A DNA stretch of 64,000 nucleotides from Prunus persica (Eukaryota > Streptophyta > Magnoliopsida > Rosales > Rosaceae). Within the stretch, counting starts at the first letter, position 1. The number at the start of each line of letters is the position of its first letter. The notes under the pieces were generated by a model. It was given only the letters and a program-made list of their open reading frames with translations, was not told where the DNA came from and made no database searches. The stretch spans positions 15,038,630-15,102,629 of the forward strand of contig NC_034014.1 in the NCBI RefSeq assembly GCF_000346465.2, in the 5' to 3' direction. The translations under genes were made by a program, and so were the position numbers. Of the stretch, positions 12,359 through 24,041 are shown piece after piece.

Positions 12359-13659
12359 TGAAACACTACTATATTGACAGAGAAGAGAACAAAGTGGGAA
12401 AAAAGGAAAAAAAAAAATTCCACAATAATCAGACGACGATTTTTACAAAATAATCGTCGCGTAACATAGATTAAGACGACAGCATGTATATTTACCGTCG
12501 TCTTTAAGCAAACAACAAGATATTTGTTTTCTTTTTGAAGAACATGTCTGGTTTATGGTCGCCTAACAACAACGGCGGGAGTAAATAAAAACCGACGTAT
12601 AATAAACATATAGACGACGGTTGGTTTGGTGGAAACCAACCGTCGTCGTGGTTTACAAAAAATCAAAGCCTAAAATCCCCATTCCATTTCAACGAACCCT
12701 TAACAGAATGCAAACATCAAAACATAAAAGAACCCATAGCTCCCAAAACATAAAAGAACCCATATTAAGAAATCAAAGCTGAGAGAATATACAAACTAAT
12801 AGAATATTTAGAGAGATCTAAGAGAATATACAAACTAAGAGAGTGTTGAGAGAATATATACAAACTAATAAGAGAATATTGAGAGAGAGCTGAGAGAATA
12901 TACTTACATGGATATTAAGAGAGAGCTGATAGAAAATATCAAATGCTTGAGAGAGTTCAGAGAATATACCCAATGCTTTGAGAAAGAGCGAAAACTTTAA
13001 GACAAATTTACGTTGAAGAGAGAGAAGGAAATACTTTAGGGTTAAAGGGAAATTCTGAAATCCCGGTCAAAAATTTCAAAGGACCGTGTTTATTAAAGAC
13101 GATGGTAAATACAACACAATAGTCTTTTAATTTCAAATTTACAACGACGGTTATGTTACAATTACGCCATTGTATACGTTTTGACGTCGCTCATACAAAA
13201 ACCGATGTCTAAAATATTACATAATTAGCTTTGGTGTGCGTTTCCTGGGATTCGAACGTGCGTATTGACCAAAAAGAGCGAAAACAAACCGGTGTCGTTT
13301 CAATAAAACCAAAACCCTAAACCCTATATTTTACAATAATTATAAAAAAATACACAAGTATGAGAAAAATGAACTGAAAATTGCTACGGAGTCCTTACAA
13401 CAATGCCTTCTATATTAGTAGGCTAAAATCTATATTAAAGAATTTTCAATTTTATGACCACAAATGGATCACATAACCTTAGGGTTATGTTATAGAAAGT
13501 ATAATGACTATTGTGCTTTGTCTCTAAATCTTTTTCACTTTTGTTATCACTTGTAATTTTGAAATCTAAAATTAAAATTTTTAGGCTAGAAGGGGGTAGA
13601 TATTGTCTCCATGAGTGCATAGAATTTATCGGTTTATTTTTCGGATTTTTGTTGAATAT
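12359..13659. other. CACTA internal non-coding region
   Basis: GACG-type motifs occur at 12420-12660 and 13080-13200. Between them, 12780-13010 is A/G-rich with repeated GAGAGAATAT blocks. No protein gene is supported. Confidence 0.6.
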
Positions 13660-14890
13660 ATTATGAATATTAGTAATTAAATAGAAATAAAAATATTTTT
13701 CACATTAAATTTTATAAAGATTTAGGGGAGATAAAATTTTTCAATGAGTGCATAGTAGTTGTCAGTTTATTTTATGGAATTGGTTTGAAATTATTATGAA
13801 TATTAGGAATAAAATATAAAAGTCATAAAAAAATTAAATGACAAATGTAGATAACCGACGTTGCATCAGTTTACAACGACGTTAAATAACATATAACGTC
13901 GTCCTAGAAACCATTAGACGTCGCAATGTAATCACCAACGTGGTTAGGGAGTTACAACGTCAATCGTATTTCAATAACCGACGTGGGTATAGTTTACATC
14001 GTCGATTATTTGTAAATAAACGCCGTTGTTTATAAATACAACGTCATATTTTAACCTGTAACGGACGTTGTATGTCTCTACAACTGTTTTCGTAGATTAC
14101 AGTTTTATAAATTAACTGACGTGTATATCAACCTTAAATGACGTTTTTGAGATATGCCGTCGATGTTTTCTTTCCCGCTATAAGAAGACGGCGGTTTTCT
14201 ATATATATAAGACGTGTAAATAAAAATAAGACGTCGGTTTTTTGGAACAATTTAAATTTTTATGATTTATTTTTATTATGAATATTTTTAATTAAATACA
14301 AATAAAAATATTTTCAACATTAAATTTTTTAAAGATTTATAGGACATTAAATTTTTCAATGAGTGCATAGTAGTTGTCAGTTTATTTTATGGAATTTGTT
14401 TTGAAATTATTATGAATATTAGGAAAAAAAATATAAAAATCATACAAAAATTAAATGACAAATGTAGATAACCGACGTTGCATCAGTTTACAACGACGTT
14501 GAATAACACATGACGTCGTCCTAGACATCATTAGATGTCGCAATGTAATCACCACCGTGGTTAGGGAGTTACAACGTCAACCTTTTCTCAATAATTGCCG
14601 TGGGTATAATTTACACCGTCGAGTATTATGTTTATAAATGCAACGTCATATTTTAACCTGTAACTGACATTGTACATCTCTACAACTGTTTTCGTAGATT
14701 TCAATTTATAATTTAACCGACGTGTATATCAATCTTAAATGACGTTTTTGAGAAATGTCGTCGATATTTTCTTTCCCGCTACAATAAGACGGCGGTTTTT
14801 TATATATATGAGACGTATAAATTAGAATGAGACGTCGATTTTTGGGAATTAATTTAAATTATTAGGATTTATTTTCATTTTATTTCATTC
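13660..14890. repeat. ~615-bp tandem duplication with GACG motif arrays (CACTA)
   Basis: Two copies with a period near 615 bp (anchor TGAGTGCATAGTAGTTGTCA at 13744 and 14360). Each has an AT-rich half and a half full of ACCGACGT / ACGTCGT motifs, including AACCGACGTTGCATCAGTTT. The copies differ at many positions. It lies between the protease and transposase genes. Confidence 0.85.
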
Positions 14891-15053
14891 CACGACATAA
14901 ATATTTTATACAAAAAAAACACTAGAAACAAAAATAAATTTCATTTGATTTTTTTTATGAATGTTTAATTAATTACCAAAAATATGTTTATATACATTAT
15001 CAAAAAATTAAAATAAACCTAAACATTTTAAAAATAAATATATACATTATCAC

Positions 15054-16214
15054 TTATATATTGTTCTGTAATTGCTTGTTCACGAATTCTGCCCATTCCA
15101 GCCTGACTTCGTCAATATGTTCTTGAGTATAGACAATTGGTTCCTTTTTCTTGTCAAACTGCAAATAAAGAACAAAAACCGACATGTTACAAATAATAAA
15201 ACGACGGTTTTGAAAGAAAACATCGTGGTATTAAAATAAAGAAATTATATCTTAAATTTTACATTCTTCTCAAATGCTAGGCCTGCATCATGAATTATAT
15301 CTCTCATGAAACGCATCACGTAATAGCCACACTCTACATTTGTTGGTTGTCTAGGAGTGCCTTGTAGATTTTTCCATATGGGTGATTTACGTGATGATTG
15401 TTTGCCTGTGTGAGAGTTATACATTTTGATTGAACTGTTTCAAGAAAACAAAAAGTGTTAATGACAAAACTAAAAATTAGCATAAAAAAACATTAACCGT
15501 CATGGTAAAAAAGTTAAGACGACGGTTTTGTAAAACAAATGACATCGTATTTTATTTCAAATGTCGGAAAATAAGAACCGTTGTTGTGTATCATTCTAAC
15601 GTCAGTGACGAAGAAAAACAACGTATAACCAAAGTTGTTTTTAAATGAAAGTTGAATAGAAAAAATTAAAATGTCCTAAAATGAAAAACACAAACGACGT
15701 GGTTTTTCAATTAAGACGACAGTTTCAAGAAAATACTAACATTGTAATTGATTTCAAACTTCGGTTATAATATACTGTCGTCTTGTTTTCACTACAACGT
15801 CGGTATTTGAAAAAGCCGTAGTATCATTCAAATGCAGAAATAAAAAATCTTAGATTTTTATAAATAAACTTACGTATTCACTATATTTCTCATGTCCTCG
15901 TCAACAGAGCGGTTTGGCAATGAATCCATGTAATAGACAGTCTCCTTAGCTGGTCTCATAATTATTAACACCCAATGACCCCTACACAAAATGATCCATA
16001 TAAATTAAATATACTACAAAAAAAAAATATTACAAGGAGCAAGTATAGAAGGGGACTAACCCTGGATTATAAGGCACCAAGTAAAATTGATCTCCATCTG
16101 CATTTTTCAGGCGGTTTGAGAGATATTTTGAACGGTGAGATACGTTCCAGATTGAGAGCTAACTTGTCCAGGGTCCACGAGGCCAACAAGGTTTACCATA
16201 TTTGCCATTTTTAA
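15054..16214 (-). pseudogene. Ulp1-type cysteine protease (peptidase C48) of the CACTA element, 5' truncated
   Basis: Minus-strand exons inferred from frame and GT-AG sites: about 16160-16061 (YLSNRLKNADGDQFYLVPYN), 15981-15874 (GHWVLIIMRPAKETVYYMDS), 15434-15263 (PTNVECGYYVMRFMRDII) and 15158-15054 (ends KQLQNNI, TAA). The phases fit across all three introns. The His (GHW), Asp (MDS) and Cys (ECGYY) of the Ulp1 triad are all present. Ulp1-family proteases cut SUMO-like modifiers; CACTA-encoded copies are common but their role is not established. Extending 5', a TAG appears near 16160 and no start is seen, so the N-terminal part is lost or beyond the truncation. The introns at 15435-15873 and 15159-15262 contain the element's GACG motifs. 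Confidence 0.8.
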
Positions 16215-16656
16215 ATAGTCAAATAGGTACCTAATTAAATATATGAAATTCAATTAAATGAGATTTTAATTTAAAATAAAGGAAATGTAAAAAAAACAAA
16301 ATTTCCTTTCTGGCTGGAGATGGCCTTACTAAATCATATGGAATTGGGTTAGGAGTGGCACTAATTACTAAAATGTCCTCGTTGTTAGGTTAAAGTAAAT
16401 GAAGAATTTGGAATTTTTAAAATTTTGTGAGGATACAATGGGTAAAAAAGATGAATTTCTAATAGGTTAGTTTTCCAGGAATTAGAATACCACATCTCAC
16501 CCAAAAATTGAATTCCTCCAAAATCAGGAATTCAATTCTTAATTTTGTATAGGCCTCACTTACTTTTTAATTTATTGATGTGAAGTAAACACAAAAATCC
16601 TTCATATGTGGAATTTAATTTTTACGAGAATTACAATTCTTGATTAATAAACACAT

Positions 16657-16958
16657 TATGAAAGTTTTTTTTTTAGAATGTAGATATTTGTAAAATCGCA
16701 TAAATATCCAACCCACTTTCTATAAAACTAATTCTTTTGTTTTGAAATGTACGTAGGGCCACAACGACCCAGGTGAAGTAACAGCCACTCCCACGTCTCT
16801 TTGGCCTTTTGTCAAGCGCATACACCAATAACATCCAATCAAACTCTCACTTCTATCAATTTCATTCCATTCAGTTCCAACACAAAATGCAAAATTTCCA
16901 AAAAGACTCTGACTCTGACTCTGACTCAAGGGTGTGAAAACCCCAAAAGTCTTCCCAA
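16657..16958 (+). repeat. Promoter-region duplication, distal copy
   Basis: It starts ATGAAAGTTTTTTTT, contains ATATTTGTAAAATCGCATAA and GGGCCACAACGACCCAGG, and ends GTGAAAACCCCAAAAGTCTT. The same blocks recur in the same order at 17319-17563. Confidence 0.88.
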
Positions 16959-17318
16959 ACTGTCTTCCAATTAAGAAAATGAAAAAAAAAAAGGGAAGAC
17001 CCTAAACCAAGTCTTGAACTTTGAAGACTTGGATTTTAGTGTGGAAAAGAGAATAGGCCACATAATAAAATCATGAGACTTGGAATGAAAAAATAAAACA
17101 ATAATTTCATTGTCCAATGCCATGGTTTAACGTTTTGTATGTATAATGTGTTTTCAGTTCTAGCCAGAGTGTGGAGGAAGTAAGTTAGTGGGAGTTTTCT
17201 TTGGCTTTGGGAGAGAGATGTGCAAGTCTGTGAGGTTGGGTTCTTGAACCATAACTTTTCACTAATCTGTTTTTTATTTTTTTCCCAAAGACTCTTCCCT
17301 GTTCTTTACTCATTACTC

Positions 17319-17563
17319 CATGAAAGTTTTTTTACAAAGTAGATATTTGTAAAATCGCATAAATATCCAACCCACTTTCTGTAAAACTAATTCTTTGTTT
17401 TGAAATATATGTAGGGCCACAACGACCCAGGTGAAGTGATAGCCACTCCCAGGTCTCGTTGGCCTTCTGCCAAGCACATACAATGATCAACCAATAACAT
17501 CCAATCAAGCTCTCCCAGGTCTCATTGACCCAGGTGAAGTGAAAACCCCAAAAGTCTTCCCCT
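17319..17563 (+). repeat. Promoter-region duplication, proximal copy
   Basis: Same block order as 16657-16958, with a few small indels and substitutions. It ends about 110 bp before the chosen start codon of the kinase gene and so probably contains its transcription start. Confidence 0.88.
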
Positions 17564-17673
17564 CTCCCCTTCTCCCTTCCTCACTTGGACTTAAAAGAAA
17601 AGTGATGGTAGAAGAGATCCAAAAGACCTATAAGAAAGGCACTGCCCATAGGTATAGCACACAAACAATAACC

Positions 17674-20600
17674 ATGAGATCTTTAACTTCCGGTAAAGTA
17701 TTCTTCATGGTTTATTGCCTTACCTTGTTGTATGTTTCATCACCGCATTGGGTTGCTTCTGCTACTTCTACTACTGATACTGAAGCAAAGGCTCTTCTCA
17801 ATTGGAAAGCCAGCTTATTTCAAAACAAAGCCCTCAATATTCTCAACTGGTACCCTCCCGCTCATAATGCCAACAATTCTTCCACCAATCCAAAAGCAAA
17901 TACAATCCCGTGCACCTGGACCGGTGTTTCATGCAACACAGCTGGAAGTGTCAACAAGATAAACCTTTCCACTTGTGGTATTCAAGGTACGCTACATGAA
18001 TTTTCATTCTTGTTCTTCCCTAATCTTGAATATCTTGACCTCCGGATGAATAAACTCTTTGATGTCATCCCACCTCAAATCAGTTACCTCTCCAAACTCG
18101 ACTATCTTGATCTCTCTCTCAATCAATTGTCCGGGAGAATCCCACCAGAAATCGGACTCCTAAAAAATCTTACCCTTCTCGATCTCCATGAAAATACATT
18201 TTTTGGGGATATTCCCAAGGAAATAGGCAACATGAAATCTATTGAGGAACTATATTTGTATAAGAATAAAGTCAACGGTTCAATTCCAAGATCATTATGC
18301 AATCTAACAAGACTTGCCTATCTTTACCTCTATAAAAATCAACTTTCTGGTTCTATTCCCAATGAGATAGGTAATTTAAAGTCTCTAGTAGATCTACAGT
18401 TGTCCTCCAACACTTTAAGTGGTCACATCCCTCCAAACATTGGTAACTTACAAAAATTAAACACTTTGTACTTGCATACCAATAAACTCTCTGGCTATAT
18501 TCCCAATGAGATAGGGAACTTGAAATCTCTTATGGATCTTAATTTGGGTGATAATCAATTAAGAGGCTCAATTCCAAGATTTTTAGCAAATATCTCAACC
18601 CTTACCAATCTTTCCGTCTTTGGTAATCAACTTTCTGGCATTATTCCCAATGAGATAGGTAATTTGAAGTCTCTTGTAGATCTACAGTTGTCTTCCAACA
18701 CTTTAAGTGGTCCCATCCCTCTAAGTATTGGTAACTTAAAAAAATTAAACACTTTGTACTTTCATAACAATACACTTTCTGGTTTGATTCCAAAAGAGAT
18801 AGGGAGCATTAAATCTCTTGTGAACTTAGGATTGAGCGGCAATCAACTGCACGATTCAATTCCTACTTCATTTGGTAACCTGAGCAACTTGGAAATCTTA
18901 CATCTACGGGATAACCGACTTTCCGGCTCCATTCCCCAAGAGTTAGAGAATCTCAAGAATTTGATTCAATTGCACTTGGATACAAACCAATTGTCTGGTT
19001 ATTTGCCTCCAAATATTTGCCAAGGTGGAAAGCTTACAAACTTTTCAGTGTTCAGAAACTATTTGACTGGACCTATTCCTAAAAGCTTGAAAAATTGCAC
19101 GGGCTTAATAAGAGTTCGTCTTGATCAGAACCAATTTACAGGCAATATATCTGAAGACTTTGGTGTTTATCCGAATCTTGATTTTATGAACATAAGCAAC
19201 AACAACTTGTATGGAGAAATCTCACACAACTGGGGACAATGCCCAAAGTTGACAACCTTGCTAATGGCAGGAAACAACCTTACTGGTAGCATCCCACCTG
19301 AGATAGGAAATGCAACCCAAATTCATGTGCTCGACCTTTCTTCAAATCATTTAGTTGGGTTGATCCCAAAAGAATTCGGGAAGTTGTCTTCATTGGTGAG
19401 GCTGATATTGAATGGAAATCAACTTTCGGGTCGTATACCGTCAGAATTTGGATCATTAAATGATCTTGAATATCTTGACTTGTCAACCAACAAATTCAAT
19501 GAGTCGATTCCGAGCGTTATAGGTGACTTGGTCAAATTGCACTACTTGAATTTGAGCAACAACAAGTTGGCTCAAACAATTCCATTTAAGTTAGGGAAGT
19601 TAGTTCAATTGAATGACCTGGATTTAAGTCATAACTCACTTGAAGGTAGGATACCATCAGAAATGGGTAGTATGCAGAGTTTGGTGAAACTTGATCTTTC
19701 CCACAACAATCTTTCGGGTTCCATACCATCAAGTTTTGAAGAGATGCACGGCTTGTTGTACGTTGACATATCTTACAATCACTTGGAAGGTCCCCTTCCC
19801 AACATCAGTGCATTTCGAGAAGCTCTGCCAGAAGGATTAAAAGGGAACAAAGGATTGTGTGGCATAGTCAGAGGTTTGCCACCCTGCAATGCACATGGCT
19901 CAAAAAAAGACCAGAAGTTCCTATTCTCACTTCTAGCAGTAATTGTTTTTCTATCTGCTTCCTTTACTATTGTCTTTGTAATAGTGCAAAGGAAGAAGAA
20001 GCATCAGGATAAAGCACAAAAAAACATGAATGAAGAAATATCTTTTTCAGTTTTAAATTTTGATGGAAAGTCAATGTATGAGGAAATCATAAGGGCAACA
20101 GAAGATTTCGATCCCCCATATTGCATTGGGAAGGGAAGACATGGAAGCGTGTACATAGCAAGTTTGCCATCTGCCAATGTAGTGGCTGTGAAGAAACTCC
20201 ATTTGTTGCAAAATGACCAGAAAAATCTTCAAAATGAGTTCTTAAATGAAGTAAGGGCACTCACGGAGATACGACATCGGAACATTGTGAAGCTCTATGG
20301 TTTTTGTGCACATAAACGACACTCATTTTTGGTGTACGAGTATCTTGAAAGAGGTAGCTTGGGCGCAATCTTGAGCAAAGAGGAAGAGGCTAAAGAGTTA
20401 GGGTGGAGCAAAAGGGTGAATATTGTAAAAGGTGTAGCTCATGCCTTGTCTTACATGCACCACGATTGCTTGCCACCGATTGTACATCGTGACATCTCAA
20501 GCAAGAACATTTTGTTGGATTCTGAATATAAGGCTTGTGTTTCAGACTTTGGCACTGCTAAGTTTTTAAATCCAGACTCAACTAATTGGACTGCCGCTGC

Positions 20601-21111
20601 AGGCACATTTGGCTACATTGCACCAGGTAATATTATCATATGCAATTTCTCTGTTCTCTGTACTTGTGCATAATTGATACATGATACAATTTCTTCTATC
20701 TGCTTTTTCTGAGCAGAGCTTGCATATACAATGAAAGTGAATGAGAAGTGCGATGTTTATAGCTTTGGAGCTGTCACACTGGAAATAATTATGGGAAGCC
20801 ATCCAGGAGATGTTTTCTCATCTTTATCATCCGGGGCGTCATCATCGTCCTCATCTGCATCACTTGCCCATGAAATGCCAATTTCGGATGTTCTGGACCA
20901 ACGCATCTCCCAACCCACAAAACAAGAAGCATGGGAGGTGGTGTCTCTTGTGAAGATAGCATTTGCATCTTTGAATCCCAATCCGCAGTGTCGTCCAACA
21001 ATGAAAAAAATTTCTCAACTCCTCTCATCAACTCAGAGGCTACATTTGCCAAAGCCATTACATATGACAACATGTGGTGAATTGCTTGCTGTTGATGGAT
21101 TCACTACCTGA
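17674..21111 (+). CDS. LRR receptor-like kinase, MIK2-like (two exons, intron 20627-20716)
   Basis: A plasma-membrane receptor kinase of 1115 residues after splicing. ATG 17674 is chosen because it precedes a typical signal peptide ([13 protein letters not shown]); the frame is open upstream to 17539, but that would put 45 residues before it. Order: LRR N-cap ([13 protein letters not shown]), about 24 LRRs, a transmembrane segment near 750-771 ([19 protein letters not shown]), then the kinase with glycine loop [27 protein letters not shown] near 938 and DFGTAKF near 958. Exon 1 ends in subdomain VIII (GYIAP); the 90-bp GT-AG intron restores frame to [18 protein letters not shown]. The RD kinase motifs are complete. 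In Arabidopsis, MIK2-type receptors sense peptide or cell-wall signals; the ligand here is unknown. No lesion seen. Confidence 0.92.
18340..18910 (+). repeat. Internal 288-bp LRR duplication in the receptor kinase
   Basis: CCCAATGAGATAGGTAATTT at 18357 recurs at 18645, 288 bp later, equal to 96 residues or four 24-residue LRRs. Nearby blocks (GTAGATCTACAGTTGTC, AACACTTTAAGTGGTC, AAATTAAACACTTTGTACTT) repeat in the same order, which indicates in-frame expansion of the ectodomain. Confidence 0.85.
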
Positions 21112-22386
21112 TCAGGACATGTGCTGCTTTTCTGTATTTGACTTCATTTGTGTCTGCTTTGTTCTTATTATTCTTAGATGTTTGGCTTATTGTATTCTAT
21201 TTCATGCCCACTTTTGTCTTTTGGCTCATGCTTTAATAAGGGTTATTGGTATGTAGAACTTTTTTTGCTATCTATGTATGTCTCATGTTACCACCTAAAG
21301 TATTATGAATTTGTTGCAATATTGCAATGTCAAACTTTTCGTTTATGGTTAATTACATTTTTGGTCACTGAATTTTCGCTCAAAATCAAATTTGGTCACT
21401 GGATTTCTATTTTCCCAATTTCATCACCGCATTTGCAATAGTTAACAAATTCCGTCAGTTTGTTTAATTAAAAAATATTTAATATTAAATTAAAAATAAT
21501 TAACCTCAATATAAAATTTAATAATTAAAAAAAAATCATATCCCATGTTCCCCCGGTTCCGTCGTCAGCCCCCTTCCCCACACCTACCCAACAATACCCA
21601 GCCCCACCATCCCTTCTCCCTGCTCCCACCACCACTTAACCCCTTAGGCCTCTCAAACAGAAGTGGATCCGATATCCCCAAATTGTGTCCCTTCCCTGTA
21701 CTTGTTCTAAATTTTCAACATATGTCCTCCCACACAGAGCCTAACACTTTAACTCATATTAAAAATAATAAGAATAAGCTTATGATTTTATGGGACTAAG
21801 CTTATTGTCTATTTTGAATATGGAGGGTTGATTTCGAGTAATTTGAGATTGAGGAGTATTGCCGATTGAGACAGAATGCCCACGTGATCAGGTTTTCCCC
21901 CAAACCACGTACAATACATTTTCAAAAAAGGGTTTAGGGAGACTTTAACGAAGTTTTTCTTGATTTTGGACTATGAAGAGTTGAATATTATTTAGTAGGG
22001 AAATTAAAGTCACAGAGTCATGAAGTCTTTCTCTTTCTTTTGGTTTTGGTCAAACACAGGGTCACAAAGACTAGGGGGCTTGGTTTGACCAAAGGATAGA
22101 ACACACGAAGGAACCAAAATGCAAAACAATAGAGACAAGAAATATAATTGCACAAAGAGTAGGTGAAAGTTGATTCACATCATAAACGTCAACCGAAATG
22201 GTGGAAGACCAATTTAACTAGACGGGTTCAACCATAAAGTGTCCAGCACAAAAAAGTTTCTTATGTAACCTCCCTAAACCCTAAGGTGGAAGATCAATTT
22301 ATCACCAATACAATAATTAACCATTACTTATTTTAATGAGAGTCTGAAAACATGTGAAGCTAGCAGTAAAGCCATCACAGCCAATC
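21112..22386. other. Intergenic region downstream of the receptor kinase
   Basis: It includes the kinase 3' UTR. At 21350-21450 sits TTTTTGGTCACTGAATTTT-type sequence with a second TTTGGTCACTGGATTT, common in plant dispersed repeats. Pro-rich open frames at 21545-21799 show no recognisable motif. No gene is supported. Confidence 0.5.
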
Positions 22387-22463
22387 TATTGAGTCAAGGA
22401 GTTCCGCACATCGATCACAAACCGATACCGGACATCAGATTTAGCAATTTGTTCCATCGCAGT
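22387..22463 (-). pseudogene. CAD-like dehydrogenase, remnant of last exon
   Basis: On the minus strand this reads TTAMEQIAKSDVRYRFVID and continues almost to the stop: the conserved C-terminus of plant cinnamyl-alcohol/mannitol dehydrogenase-like enzymes. Homology stops at 22463, exactly where an inverted LTR end begins. An extra A near 22462 seems to shift the frame against the expected INTAMEQ. It is the same strand as, and in the right order for, the CAD-like exons at 28156-35498, so it is read as the 3' end of that gene. Confidence 0.75.
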
Positions 22464-22648
22464 TGTTGATGCTCTTTTTGGGAGGGTCAACTTAGATAGA
22501 GGTGGAATGATGGATGATGGGTGAAGGTGAGGACCTTCAGCATGTGTGTGAAGATTAGGGCAAGCGATAAATACACAAAAGACAAGATACACGTGGTTCA
22601 CCCTTAATGAATGGGCTACGTCCATGGAGAAGTATATTCTCATTAAAA
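22464..22648 (-). repeat. Inverted terminal fragment of the complex's LTR
   Basis: It is the reverse complement of the last part of the LTR at 27669-28143: TGTTGATGCTC start, then GGATGATGGGTGAAGGTGAG, GGGCAAGCGATAAA, CGTGGTTCACCC and GGGCTACGTCCATGG. The rest of the LTR is missing and a tandem array follows at once. Confidence 0.85.
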
Positions 22649-22649
22649 T

Positions 22650-23225
22650 AAGGTGCCGAAGGCATAAGAATTGTATGTCGCAAGGGGATGGGCCTAGGCA
22701 CGAGGGTGCCAAAGGTGACACAAAGCTTGCATGTTTGCAAGGCGACATGCTTAGGCACGGGGTGCCGAAGGCAAAGGGGATGCCGAAGGTGACACAAAGC
22801 TTGCATGTCGCAAGGCAATGTGTTTAGGCATGCGGGTGCCGAAGGTATAAAACTTGCATGTTGCAAGGCGATGTGCTTAGGCATGAGAGTGCTGAAGGTA
22901 TAAAACTTGCATATTGTAAGAGAAGGTGCTGAAGACATTTGCATGTCGCAAGGAAATTGCCGAAGGCATTCGAATTGCATTTCTCAAGATAAAATGTCGA
23001 AGGGCACGGGGTGCCGAAGATACAAAGCTTGCATGTCTCCAGGCAGTGCGCCTAGGCACTAGGGTGCCGAAGGCGCAAAGCTTGCATGTCGCAAGGTGAT
23101 GTGCTTAGGCACGAGGGTGCCGAAAGTGTAAAGCTTGCATGTCGCAAGACGATGTGCTTAGGCACGGGGGTATCGAAGGCAAAGGAGAAGCCGAAGGCAC
23201 GAGGGTGTTGAAGGGAAGAAATTCA
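22650..23225 (-). repeat. Tandem array of ~50-60-bp units, inverted orientation
   Basis: About ten imperfect units built on GCTTGCATGTCGCAAGG and GTGCTTAGGCACG and GGTGCCGAAGG. This is the reverse complement of the array at 26868-27445, so the two could pair over several hundred bases. Open frames across it are due to the repeat. Confidence 0.88.
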
Positions 23226-23835
23226 TATGTGCATTTTTTATTATTATTTTAAGAAATAATAATAATAATAATAGTTATTTATTTTTTTTTATTTTTAAGC
23301 TCCAAGAATCTTGCTCATGGCTCTTGCCATTCGGCAAGGCAAATTTGTTTGGCCTAGGGCTATAAAGAACTTGTTTTTTGGAAGGAGGCTTCGGCAAGGC
23401 TGGTTTCGAAGGAGAAGGGTCACCAAATACGGTTCGCTTTCAGCACACTTGCCGATTGGCAAGGTTTCAAAAAAAAAAGGGGTTCATGTGCAACGAGTCC
23501 CTTTTTTGGAAGGGAAGCTCCACTTGCGAGTATGTGCATTTTTTATTATTATTTTAAGAAATAATAATAATAATAATGGCTTTTTTTTTTTTTTTGAGCT
23601 CCAAGAATCTTGTTCATGGCTCTTGCCATTCGGCAAGGCAAATTTGTTTGGCCTAGGGCTATACAGAACTTGTCTTTTGGAAGGAGGCTTCGGCAAGGCT
23701 GGTTCCGAAGAAGAAGGGTCGCCAAGTACGGTTCGCTTTCAGCATACTTGTTGATCTGCAAGGTTTCGAAAAAAAAAAAAAACGGGGGTTCATGTGCAAC
23801 GAGTCCCTTTTTTGGAAGGGAAACTCTACTTGTAA
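23226..23835 (+). repeat. ~299-bp unit repeated twice in tandem
   Basis: CTCCAAGAATCTTG occurs at about 23300 and 23599. Each copy starts with an ATT/AAT microsatellite, then GCCATTCGGCAAGGC, GGAGGCTTCGGCAAGGCTGG and CATGTGCAACGAGTCCC. A few substitutions and homopolymer-length differences separate them. Confidence 0.88.
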
Positions 23836-24041
23836 GCATCTCCAGAGGCATCCCTTTCCATTTTCGGCATAACGTGATTTGTAGGCTAGGATCTGAATGG
23901 TTGTTGCTATTCGGCAAGGTTGGTGGCTGTTGAAACCGTGATTGGTAAGGTGAGCGTAGGGATATGAGGAGCTGGGCTGCGAGGCGAGATCAGTCGTTCG
24001 GCAAGATCTATACATACTTACTCGCGAACTTGGGGGACTAC

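Larger units (their letters stand above)
7705..16230 (-). mobile_element. CACTA (En/Spm-type) DNA transposon, degraded, right end not found
   Basis: The left end at 7705 starts CACTACTACAAAAATC, the classic plant CACTA terminus. Dense short motifs of the ACCGACGT / ACGACGGTT type fill 7740-9330, 12420-12660, 13080-13200, 13850-14840 and 15480-15830, as expected for CACTA subterminal repeats. Between them lie tnp2 transposase (minus) and an Ulp1-type protease (minus). No TTTTTGTAGTAGTG-like right terminus is visible up to 17 kb, so the element is truncated or rearranged near 16.2 kb; the right coordinate is approximate. Two adjacent CACTA copies cannot be ruled out. Confidence 0.85.
16231..17673. 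other. Upstream region of the LRR receptor kinase gene
   Basis: No coding region supported. It contains a ~250-300-bp direct duplication, 16657-16958 and 17319-17563. The second copy runs into the 5' leader of the kinase gene. Short T- and A-rich runs occur throughout. Confidence 0.6.

Noticed and set aside
12361..12380. ACACTACTATATTG as a possible second CACTA terminus
   Set aside because: It matches only CACTACTA and lacks the CAAAAA part of the left TIR; nothing on the far side supports an element end.
15800..15830. AAAAAGCCGTAGTATC as the CACTA right end
   Set aside because: Only weak similarity to the inverted left TIR, and the protease exons continue to its right.
17539..17673. Upstream-extended start of the receptor kinase
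   Set aside because: It would place 45 residues before an otherwise typical signal peptide and start inside the duplicated promoter block; ATG 17674 fits better.
22386..22980. Minus-strand frames of 120-141 codons
   Set aside because: Apart from the CAD-like C-terminus at 22387-22463 they are read-through of the inverted LTR fragment and tandem array.
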